From JBIQJD01 sp044507695 (GTDB taxonomy: Bacteria; Bacteroidota; Ignavibacteria; Ignavibacteriales; Ignavibacteriaceae), in assembly GCA_044507695.1 (NCBI GenBank), contig JBIQJD010000007.1:62001-126000 (forward strand): a stretch of 64,000 bases of DNA, in the 5' to 3' direction. A model generated the notes under the pieces. The model made no database searches. It was not told where the DNA came from and saw only the letters and a list, made by a program, of their open reading frames with translations. Positions 8,605 through 15,965 of the stretch are shown here, in pieces (within the stretch, counting starts at the first letter, position 1; the number at the start of each line of letters is the position of its first letter). The position numbers were made by a program, and so were the translations under genes.

Positions 8605-8629
8605 ACATCATATAACAAAATATAACTAA
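8584..8629 (+). repeat. Duplicated gene tail, copy 2
   Basis: Partner of the 46-base segment at 7661-7706, with two substitutions. It spans the last codons of the T9SS gene and the first 25 bases of the spacer before the subtilisin-like gene. Confidence 0.85.
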
Positions 8630-8644
8630 CTCTTAGGGGACTCT

Positions 8645-11600
8645 ATGAAAAAGATTTTAACTCTGTTGATTGCTGTAATTTATTTTAATGTACCTGCACA
8701 AGAATATCGCAACGATATTTTACTAGCAAAATTAAAGTACAGCGATTCTTTTTCTTTTTCGGTTACCACTGATAAATCAGGAAAACCAGATATAAAAACA
8801 AATGTGAATAAAATTGATTTATTAAACTCAGAATTCAAATGCAAAAATTTAAAACATCTGTTTACCAGTACTCCTAATGAAGGAATGGAGAAATGGCTGA
8901 TGTTTGAATTTGAAGCAACTAATGATTTTAATAAACTGTTTGAATCCTACAGCCAGTTGTCAGATTATTTGGAAGTTGTGGAAAAATATCCTATACCAGT
9001 TATTGGAAGCTTGCCGAATGATCCACTTATTAATCCAACTTCCTGTAAGGCATTATTTGATAGTAAGTTTCCTGATGCCTGGGATATTCAAACGGGCAGC
9101 CCGAATGTGGCAATTGGAGTTATTGATTTAGGTTTGGACTGGAGTCATCCGGATATTAGCATAAACAATCTCTATCAAAATTTGGGTGAAGATGCTGATG
9201 GGGATGGACATACTTTGGAAATTATTAACGGAGTACTTCAATTTGATCCCGGTGATTTAGATGGAATTGATAATGATGGGAATGGCAAAATAGATGACCT
9301 TGCCGGATGGGATTTTAAAAGTAATGATAATAATATTTTCCCTTATCAACCTACAGATGATCATGGATTAAATATGTCCGGAATAATAGCCGCTGCAGGA
9401 AATAATAATGAAGGGGCGGCAGGTGTTGCATATACATCTAAAGTTTTAAATTGCAGAGCTGGTCAGCAAAACTCTATGGATGGTGATTGGATAGGGGCAA
9501 TTTATTATTTAGCAGACATTGGTGTAAATATTATTAACATGAGTTTCTTTGGTAGTGGTTATTCTCAAGCTGCACAAAACGCTATAAATTATGCATATAA
9601 TACAAAAGGGTGTGTTGTTGTTGCTTGTGGTGGTTATACTACTACTGGATGTCCATCTTCAACATTTTATCAATATCCTGCTGCTTATGATAATGTATTA
9701 GGTGTTTCAGTTCTGGATCATGATGGCGAACATATGCGATTAAGTACTTATGTAAATGATAAGTTAGATGCTTTAGCCTCTACTACTTTTCGATGGCCCT
9801 GGTATAATCCGGGAACTGGTCAATTTGATTATGGCTACAGTATGCATACTTCCGGAACAACTGCAATGGTATCTGGATTAGCTGCTTTATTAATATCACA
9901 ATACCCAAGTTGGACAAATGATAGTGTGGTTAATCAAATAAGAATGACCTGCACTAATGTTGAAGATGCAAACAGAACAAATTCTTGCAGCTTTGATTTT
10001 TATGACAAGATTGGGCATGGCTTAATGAACGCACATAAAGCTCTTACATTTACAGGCACAATCGATGAGAATACGATCTGGAATAAGAGCATAAAAGTTT
10101 TTCATAATATTAAAGTTAATACCGGGAAAACTTTAACATTACGCCCAAATACAAATTTAGAATTTCAAAGCAGCAAGACATTTGAAGTGTTCGGAAATTT
10201 AGTTGTAGAAGGGAATCTGACTGTAAATCAGGATATTGAAATTAAATCAGGAGGCAACGTTACTTTTGCTTCTGGAGCTATGGTAAATTTTACAAGCGGG
10301 AAATCTTTAATTGTTAACGGTACACTTAATGCTTACAGCACCACATTTACAAGCTCTTCAAACTGGGGTGGTATAAGGTTTAATTCCGGCAGCAGCGGCA
10401 ACTTAGATGGCTGTACAATTACCAATGTTCAAACCTATGGCGGTGCTGCAATTGCAATAAATAATACTTCTGTTACAGTTCAGAATTGTACTATCCAAAA
10501 TAACTCAGGAGCTACATACGGCATCAGTGTCATCGGCAATGGGAGTTCATATCTTTATAACAATGACATTTTAAATAACAGTAATCATGGTATTTTTATA
10601 TATAATCATGGGAATGCTTATCTAAGGCATAATACAATTACTGCATCAAATACTACAGGGAGAGCAGCAGTTTATTGTGATTATTACTCAACACCTCTTT
10701 TCGGTGCTACCTCATCTCCAACAGATGGACAAAACACTTTTCAGAATGGTTACTATGGTTTGTACGTTAATTATTACAGTAACATAAACGCAGGCGGTTC
10801 CGGGGTAGCATACAATAACAGGCTGCTAAATAATTCCTTTGCAAGCTTATATGCTTCAAATTCAACAGTAACAATTCAAAATGCCTGGTGGGGAACATAC
10901 AGGTTAGATTTAATTGAAGATATGATAATTAACAATAATTCAACGGTAACATTTCAGCCGTTCTTAACCTCGGATCCCGGACAGGCTAACCGGTTAGTTT
11001 CTAACGAGCCTGAAAATGAAGTTAACCTTTCCTTGTCTAAAATCAATTCATCCTCAGATAAGAAGAAAGAAATTGCAGGCCTCTGGAAAAACTATAAGGA
11101 TTCTAAGGATAATTCAATTATAAACTATCTGGAGAACATCATTGCAGGCAGCTCTGATCCTGATGGAATCAGGCCAATAGCTCTGGAAGTATTAGCCGGG
11201 ATTTACATTTATGAAAAGAATAACGGCGAGGCTGAAAAACTAAATAAGATACTTATAAAAGATTACAAGCAAACAGTACATGAAAAGAATGGTTTGATGA
11301 ACCTGTTCTTTATTTATTATAATGCAGCAGATTATAGTCAAGCTGAAAAGACAATTGAGAGTATTCCTGATGAATTCAAAAGTAATGATGAAGTATACTT
11401 GGCTTACTGGCTGCTTGGAAAGGAACAACAAGGAACAATTGGATCAGAATTATCGCAGCAGATCGGGGATGATCTTCCCAAATCATTTATGCTTAATGGC
11501 AATTTCCCAAACCCATTCAATCCCACCACAACAGTAAGCTACACTCTGCCGTACCAGTCTGCAGTGGAATTGATGATATATGATATAATGGGGAGAGAAG

Positions 11601-11773
11601 TAAGATCATTCAATACAGTTCAATCTGCGGGTACTCAAAACATTTATTGGGATGGATTAAATTCAAATGGTGAAAGTATATCAAGCGGAATTTATTTCTA
11701 TAAATTAAAGTTAAAATCCCTTGAGACAAGTGATGTATTTGAGAGGACTGCAAAGCTGCTGATGTTGAAATAG
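8645..11773 (+). CDS. Subtilisin-like (S8) protein with beta-helix and T9SS sorting domain
   Basis: The protein has 1042 residues in this order: signal peptide (1-18), N-terminal region, S8 peptidase-like domain (about 140-465), parallel beta-helix repeats (about 490-760), a helical linker, and a T9SS type A sorting domain at the end (NFPNPFNPTTTVSY ... GIYFYKL). The S8 aspartate (VIDLGLDWSHPD, D161) and histidine (DDHGLNMSG, H240) are present. The nucleophile motif reads TSGTTAMVSG instead of SGTSMAxPxVSG: T406 replaces serine and about three residues are missing. It may therefore be a non-catalytic or unusual member. It probably sits at the cell surface or is secreted. A hairpin terminator follows. 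Confidence 0.88.
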   Translation: MKKILTLLIAVIYFNVPAQEYRNDILLAKLKYSDSFSFSVTTDKSGKPDIKTNVNKIDLLNSEFKCKNLKHLFTSTPNEGMEKWLMFEFEATNDFNKLFESYSQLSDYLEVVEKYPIPVIGSLPNDPLINPTSCKALFDSKFPDAWDIQTGSPNVAIGVIDLGLDWSHPDISINNLYQNLGEDADGDGHTLEIINGVLQFDPGDLDGIDNDGNGKIDDLAGWDFKSNDNNIFPYQPTDDHGLNMSGIIAAAGNNNEGAAGVAYTSKVLNCRAGQQNSMDGDWIGAIYYLADIGVNIINMSFFGSGYSQAAQNAINYAYNTKGCVVVACGGYTTTGCPSSTFYQYPAAYDNVLGVSVLDHDGEHMRLSTYVNDKLDALASTTFRWPWYNPGTGQFDYGYSMHTSGTTAMVSGLAALLISQYPSWTNDSVVNQIRMTCTNVEDANRTNSCSFDFYDKIGHGLMNAHKALTFTGTIDENTIWNKSIKVFHNIKVNTGKTLTLRPNTNLEFQSSKTFEVFGNLVVEGNLTVNQDIEIKSGGNVTFASGAMVNFTSGKSLIVNGTLNAYSTTFTSSSNWGGIRFNSGSSGNLDGCTITNVQTYGGAAIAINNTSVTVQNCTIQNNSGATYGISVIGNGSSYLYNNDILNNSNHGIFIYNHGNAYLRHNTITASNTTGRAAVYCDYYSTPLFGATSSPTDGQNTFQNGYYGLYVNYYSNINAGGSGVAYNNRLLNNSFASLYASNSTVTIQNAWWGTYRLDLIEDMIINNNSTVTFQPFLTSDPGQANRLVSNEPENEVNLSLSKINSSSDKKKEIAGLWKNYKDSKDNSIINYLENIIAGSSDPDGIRPIALEVLAGIYIYEKNNGEAEKLNKILIKDYKQTVHEKNGLMNLFFIYYNAADYSQAEKTIESIPDEFKSNDEVYLAYWLLGKEQQGTIGSELSQQIGDDLPKSFMLNGNFPNPFNPTTTVSYTLPYQSAVELMIYDIMGREVRSFNTVQSAGTQNIYWDGLNSNGESISSGIYFYKLKLKSLETSDVFERTAKLLMLK

Positions 11774-11790
11774 TGCTATTTATATAGATA

Positions 11791-11822
11791 AAAAAAACCC
11801 CGGCACAACCGGGGTTTTTTAA
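11791..11822. terminator. Bidirectional intrinsic terminator
   Basis: CCCCGG (11798-11803), loop CACAA, CCGGGG (11809-11814), flanked by an A-run on the left and a T-run on the right. It lies between the convergent S8-like gene and the KamA gene and can stop transcription from both sides. Confidence 0.93.
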
Positions 11823-11838
11823 TTAAATCGGATCAATT

Positions 11839-13044
11839 TTAATTATTAACCTCTTCTAAAACCGGCAGTTTAATTTTCTTTACGGCAAGTTCTTTTTTTG
11901 CTTTACCGTTTCTTGTATTTCCATTTGTTCCTGATTTCCCATTACTTCCGTTTGAACCGATTTTTACTGCAGTTCTTAGATTTTTCTTACCGAGATTATT
12001 TTTATCCTTATAATTTTTATATGAATAAACCTTATGCTGAAAATTTCTCAGCACAATTTTATTTTCATCCTGGTGAAGCACATAATTCGGCAGAAGCGGA
12101 ATTTTCCCGCCGCCGCCCGGGGCATCAATCACAAAATGAGGAATTGCTAACCCGCTTGTATGCCCGCGTAAGTTTTCAATTATATTTAATCCCGTTTCAA
12201 TTGAAGTGCGGAAATGATTAGCGCCTTTTGTTTCATCTGCCATGTACATATAGTACGGGCGTACTCTGATTTTAAGAAGCTTCTGCATTAATTCTTTAAC
12301 AACTGCCGGATCATCATTTACACCTTTCATTAAAACCATCTGGTTACCAACAGGTACACCTGCATCTGCAAGCATTGTACAGGCTTTTGAACTTTCCGGA
12401 GTAATTTCCCACGGGTGATTAAAATGTGTATTAACATAAACGGGATGATATTTTTTTATCATTTCACAAAGCTGCGGTGTAATGCGGTGGGGAAGTACGC
12501 ACGGCATCTTTGTTCCAAGTCTAATTATTTCAATATGAGGAATTGATCTTAATCGCTGCAGGATTTTTTCAAGCATTGCATCGGTAAGCATAAGAGGATC
12601 ACCGCCGGATAAAATAACATCACGGATCTCAGTATGCTGTTCAAGATATTTGAAAGCACTTTCAAGTCCTTTCATAGATATCTTTTCATAATCACCAACT
12701 TTTCGTTTTCTTGTACAGAAACGGCAGTACAAACCGCACTGGCTTGTAACAAGAAACAGCGCTCTGTCTGGATAACGGTGAGTGATGTTTGGTACCGGGC
12801 TCATGGCGTCTTCCATAAGCGGATCTTCTTCGGCGTCCCAATCCTCAAGCTCAATTTTATCCGGCACGCACTGCTTCCAAATAGGATCACCGGGATACCT
12901 GATAAGGCTTAAGTAGTAGGGGTTAATTCTTGCCTGGAAAAATTCATCGAGATCTTCGGCAACCTGCCTGTCAATTCCGAATCTTTCCACAAGTTGATCG
13001 ACAGTATGAACACTGTCTCTTATCATTTGCTGCCACAGTTCCAT
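11839..13044 (-). CDS. kamA: Lysine 2,3-aminomutase-type radical SAM enzyme (KamA family)
   Basis: The family moves the alpha-amino group of lysine (or a related amino acid) to the beta carbon using SAM, a 4Fe-4S cluster and PLP. The 401-residue protein has the radical-SAM triad C103, C107, C110 (CGLYCRFC), the following TRKRKVGDYE, and the GGDPLML segment near 146-152. The last 50 residues are an unusual low-complexity tail rich in Asn, Gly and Lys. The gene starts 2 bases after the GNAT stop and is last in a four-gene cluster with two ATP-grasp ligases. A beta-lysine product is inferred from the family; glutamate or other substrates are possible. A second KamA paralog lies at 48228-49613. 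Confidence 0.88.
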   Translation of the reverse strand: MELWQQMIRDSVHTVDQLVERFGIDRQVAEDLDEFFQARINPYYLSLIRYPGDPIWKQCVPDKIELEDWDAEEDPLMEDAMSPVPNITHRYPDRALFLVTSQCGLYCRFCTRKRKVGDYEKISMKGLESAFKYLEQHTEIRDVILSGGDPLMLTDAMLEKILQRLRSIPHIEIIRLGTKMPCVLPHRITPQLCEMIKKYHPVYVNTHFNHPWEITPESSKACTMLADAGVPVGNQMVLMKGVNDDPAVVKELMQKLLKIRVRPYYMYMADETKGANHFRTSIETGLNIIENLRGHTSGLAIPHFVIDAPGGGGKIPLLPNYVLHQDENKIVLRNFQHKVYSYKNYKDKNNLGKKNLRTAVKIGSNGSNGKSGTNGNTRNGKAKKELAVKKIKLPVLEEVNN

Positions 13045-13046
13045 GA

Positions 13047-13535
13047 CTAACCCTCTGTTTGTTTTATATTAAAATATTTCCCAAACACCATCAGCTTATC
13101 ACCAACGGAGTAAAAATCATTTATTTGCGCAACGATCGAGTAATGGTTCCGCAAATAAAAATTTCTTGTGGCTTCATAGCTGTCTTTAGATGAAGTTTCA
13201 GCCAGCAGCCATCTTCCGTTCCGTTCGGAAACAAATTTTTCTGCATGGTTCAACAAACTTTTTCCGATGCCTTTAATCCCGGCTTCCGGATCGGCAGCAA
13301 TCCAGTAGAGATCATATACGGCATCTGTTAAAGGCCTTTTGCCTGTACAGTAGTAACCAACAATTTCATTACCTTCTTCATAAACGAAAATATGATAATC
13401 CTGTTGATCAGGATTGTTTGCAGCAATATGTACAAGTTCCATTGCTACCTCTACTTCCGCTTCAGTAAAGTTAGGTATACGTTTTAAAATCTTTTCTATT
13501 TTACCGGTATCAGCTTGCTTTAATCTTCTGATCAT
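13047..13535 (-). CDS. GNAT family N-acetyltransferase
   Basis: The start chosen is the ATG at 13535 (MIRRLKQADTGKIEKIL), the usual beginning of a GNAT domain. A longer frame from 13577 would overlap the ligase gene by 68 bases. The domain covers the whole 162-residue protein: IVGYYCTGKRP forms the central strands, GIKGIGKSLLNHAEKF is the acetyl-CoA pyrophosphate loop, and NFYLRNHYSIVAQ is the C-terminal arm. In archaea and clostridia a GNAT (AblB) acetylates beta-lysine made by an aminomutase (AblA). The same pairing occurs here, so acetylation of the KamA product is a reasonable inference, not shown. Confidence 0.85.
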   Translation of the reverse strand: MIRRLKQADTGKIEKILKRIPNFTEAEVEVAMELVHIAANNPDQQDYHIFVYEEGNEIVGYYCTGKRPLTDAVYDLYWIAADPEAGIKGIGKSLLNHAEKFVSERNGRWLLAETSSKDSYEATRNFYLRNHYSIVAQINDFYSVGDKLMVFGKYFNIKQTEG

Positions 13536-14583
13536 TCTTTTCAGTTCTTGCCAGAGCAAATTTGGAAATAGCTGCAAGTAATTCCGGATGGCTTAAACCG
13601 CTTGCCGCGGCAGCTCTTGCAAATCCTGAATCTGTTGAGATATCAGGATTCGGATTAACTTCAATTACATAAGGATTATTTTTTTTATCAAGACGTATAT
13701 CTACTCTTGCATAATCACGGCACTGCATTGCTTCATAAGCCATCAATGCTGTTTCTTCAACTTTTTTTCTTACTTTTTCATTTAAATGTGCAGGGCATTG
13801 CGGTTTTGTATTGTTGTAATAGATACTGTCTTCAATCCACTTGCCATCATATGTTACAATTTTTGGAAGATGATCAGGCAATCCTTTAAACTGAATTTCA
13901 GAAACGGGTAATACTCTACCGCCAAGTACCGCAACATTTAATTCGCGTCCGTCAATGTATTCTTCAACAATAACATCCTGCCTGTAAGTTCTGAAAAGAA
14001 AATTCAACTGCTTCCTGAGTTTAGTGAAATCATCAACGACGGAAAATTCCGAAATGCCAATGCTTGCATCTTCGTTCAGCAGTTTAACAATTACAGGAAA
14101 GTTTAAATTGAAATTTTCAGAGGTGAATTTATCAATCGGTCTGTAGGTAATTCCGTTCGGAGTTCTGATGCCGAACGAACGTAAAATATTTTTTGTTCTT
14201 AACTTGTTAAGACAATTGCCAAGGCAAGCCGGAGTATTACCGGTAAATTGAAAACCGAGAAGTTCAAATAATCCTGCCATGCAGTATTCGTATGATGCAA
14301 TGCCTTCGATTGATTCAACAAAATTAAAAATTACATCCGGTGAATAGTATAAAAGTTTTTCAATTGTTCTTTCAAGATCACCATCAACGGCAAAAGTTTT
14401 TACTTCTGTAAATTGTGCTTCAAGGCTTTTCTTAATGATTCCTATTTCTCTTGCAAAACTGCTTTCGGAAAGATCATTCAATTTAGTTTTTGTTGATCCT
14501 TCAATTTTAAGCGGCTTTCCATTATAAATTGGAAAAATGCTTACAGGAGAATTATAACAGATTAATATCTTTGCATCAATCAT
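13510..14583 (-). CDS. ATP-grasp ligase, D-Ala-D-Ala ligase-like (second of pair)
   Basis: The 357-residue protein has the ATP-grasp fold of the D-alanine-D-alanine ligase group: LGFQFTGNTPACLGNCLNK as the substrate loop, PVIVKLLNEDASIGIS for ATP binding, IVEEYIDGRELNVAVLGG, and the metal-binding RVDIRLDKKN ... EVNPNPD. These enzymes join a carboxylate, activated as acyl phosphate, to an amine. Two such genes in a row beside an aminomutase and a GNAT are unlike the normal mur context of ddl. I therefore do not call it ddl. It overlaps the upstream ligase by 4 bases and the GNAT gene by 26. Confidence 0.85.
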   Translation of the reverse strand: MIDAKILICYNSPVSIFPIYNGKPLKIEGSTKTKLNDLSESSFAREIGIIKKSLEAQFTEVKTFAVDGDLERTIEKLLYYSPDVIFNFVESIEGIASYEYCMAGLFELLGFQFTGNTPACLGNCLNKLRTKNILRSFGIRTPNGITYRPIDKFTSENFNLNFPVIVKLLNEDASIGISEFSVVDDFTKLRKQLNFLFRTYRQDVIVEEYIDGRELNVAVLGGRVLPVSEIQFKGLPDHLPKIVTYDGKWIEDSIYYNNTKPQCPAHLNEKVRKKVEETALMAYEAMQCRDYARVDIRLDKKNNPYVIEVNPNPDISTDSGFARAAAASGLSHPELLAAISKFALARTEKNDQKIKAS

Positions 14584-15713
14584 AGCAAATTATGTCTTTT
14601 GGCCGCAGCGTAAAGAACCTGGTTTATCATATCGTTATAATTTAAACCAGCAGTACGCGCTGCTTTAGGATAACATGAATTATCATCCGGGTTAGGAAGA
14701 ATACCCGGCAATGGATTTATTTCAATTATATTTGGCTGATTTTTGTCATCAAGTCTTATATCAACTCTGCTCCAGTCTTTGCATCTTAAAACCTGGAAAG
14801 CATTGAGAGCAGTCTGTTTAATTTTTTGTTCAAGCGATTTAGATATTTTTGCCGGACAAGAAAAGACATCGAGCGGATTATCAGGTGTATCTAAAATCCA
14901 TTTTGCTTCGTAAGAATAAATCGGAATAAAGTCTTCAGGAAAATCAGTGTAACTTATTTCAACAATCGGAAGAGCTTGTGCCTCACTTCCGTTTCCCAAA
15001 ATTGCAACTGTAAATTCTCTTCCAGGTAAAAACTCTTCTATTAATGCTGATTGATTGTATTCAACTGTAACACGATTTATTTCTGCTTCAAGCTCTTCCA
15101 GATTTTTAACGAACGATGAAGAAAAAATTCCTTTGCTTGATCCTTCACTGATTGGTTTAACAATAAGAGGGAATGAGAAATTGCTTTTGGAAATTTTATC
15201 AATGCAATCATCCGCATCACCGGGAAAACAAGTTATAAATTTTGCATTTGGAATTTTATAATAGGATAGAATTTCTTTTGTTCGTGCTTTATCAAGACAA
15301 GTTGCAAGCGTTAACGGATCAGAGCCTGAATAAGGTATCTGAAGCATATCAAGTATTGCCGGTATCTGCGCTTCGCGTGATACTCCGTTGAAGCCTTCAG
15401 CAATGTTAAACACGATATCTGGTTTAACGCTCTTAAGTTTTTCAACAGCAGAATCATTTGCTTCAATCAGTGTAACGTTGTTATAACATTCAAGTGCTTC
15501 TTTTACTGCGTTGATTGTTTCCCAGGTATCCCATTCAGCATAAGTATCAATAGATGTTTCATTCATTTTACCGGGTTGAACATAATTATCTTCTTTCTGT
15601 CGGGGATAGTTCGGAACAGGGGGTAAATTTTCGGGGAAAGTATTATCACTTTCAGGTTTGACATTAAAAGTTAATGCAACATTCAGTCTTACATTAAAAG
15701 AAGAGGATAAAAT
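14580..15713 (-). CDS. ATP-grasp ligase, D-Ala-D-Ala ligase-like (first of pair)
   Basis: The protein is a second ATP-grasp ligase with the same architecture as its neighbour: NIAEGFNGVSREAQIPAIL, YSGSDPLTLATCLDK, IVKPISEGSSKGIF, IEEFLPGREFTVAILG and RVDIRLDDKN ... EINPLPG. The start is odd. The longest frame begins at TTG 15743, but those bases belong to a promoter -7 box (TATATTTG, 15741-15748). A good AAGGAG at 15719-15724 is followed after 5 bases by an in-frame ATT at 15711-15713, which I take as the likely start; a CTG at 15686 is the next option. It is the first gene of the cluster and overlaps the next by 4 bases. Confidence 0.82.
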   Translation of the reverse strand: MLSSSFNVRLNVALTFNVKPESDNTFPENLPPVPNYPRQKEDNYVQPGKMNETSIDTYAEWDTWETINAVKEALECYNNVTLIEANDSAVEKLKSVKPDIVFNIAEGFNGVSREAQIPAILDMLQIPYSGSDPLTLATCLDKARTKEILSYYKIPNAKFITCFPGDADDCIDKISKSNFSFPLIVKPISEGSSKGIFSSSFVKNLEELEAEINRVTVEYNQSALIEEFLPGREFTVAILGNGSEAQALPIVEISYTDFPEDFIPIYSYEAKWILDTPDNPLDVFSCPAKISKSLEQKIKQTALNAFQVLRCKDWSRVDIRLDDKNQPNIIEINPLPGILPNPDDNSCYPKAARTAGLNYNDMINQVLYAAAKRHNLL

Positions 15714-15740
15714 ATTTTCTCCTTCAAAAAAATTTTTTAG

Positions 15741-15770
15741 CAAATATAACTTTTAAATAATCAGTGTCAA
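15741..15770 (-). promoter_or_regulatory. Bacteroidota-type promoter of the ATP-grasp/KamA cluster
   Basis: On the minus strand TTG (15770-15768) is followed after 19 bases by TATATTTG (15748-15741), matching TTG-N19/20-TAnnTTTG. Transcription would begin around 15735, just ahead of the AAGGAG at 15724-15719. The promoter rules out the TTG at 15743 as a start codon. Confidence 0.7.
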
Positions 15771-15965
15771 CAAGTTTAAGTGATGCAGAGAAAATTTTTT
15801 TAAAATATTTTTGTACAACTGATATCAAAAAAAAATTTTTAAGAACCAATAAAAAAAATTTTGCTTGCCAAATTTGTATCAAAAAAAATTAAGAAACAAT
15901 TTTTTGAAGAAGAGAGAAAAAATTTTTTTAATTAGAAAAATTAATTTCAGGTAAGAATAATTTTA
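15771..15965. other. A/T-tract-rich spacer upstream of the ATP-grasp cluster
   Basis: The spacer is dominated by runs of A and T in near-repeated form: TATCAAAAAAAA occurs at two places, each followed within a few bases by AAGAA(A/C)CAA-like strings. Such phased tracts usually bend DNA. It lies between the stop of recG and the promoter of the cluster. No coding frame or hairpin of note was found. Confidence 0.5.

Noticed and set aside
13536..13577. Longer start for the GNAT gene at 13577
   Set aside because: It would overlap the ligase by 68 bases, and the added 14 residues precede the normal beginning of the acetyltransferase fold.
13510..15713. Calling the two ligases ddl (D-Ala-D-Ala ligase)
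   Set aside because: Two copies in a row with an aminomutase and a GNAT, and no mur genes adjacent, argue against the peptidoglycan role. The fold alone does not fix the substrate.
15714..15743. TTG at 15743 as the start of the first ATP-grasp ligase
   Set aside because: The TTG is the end of a TATATTTG promoter box, lacks a ribosome site, and the transcript should begin downstream of it.
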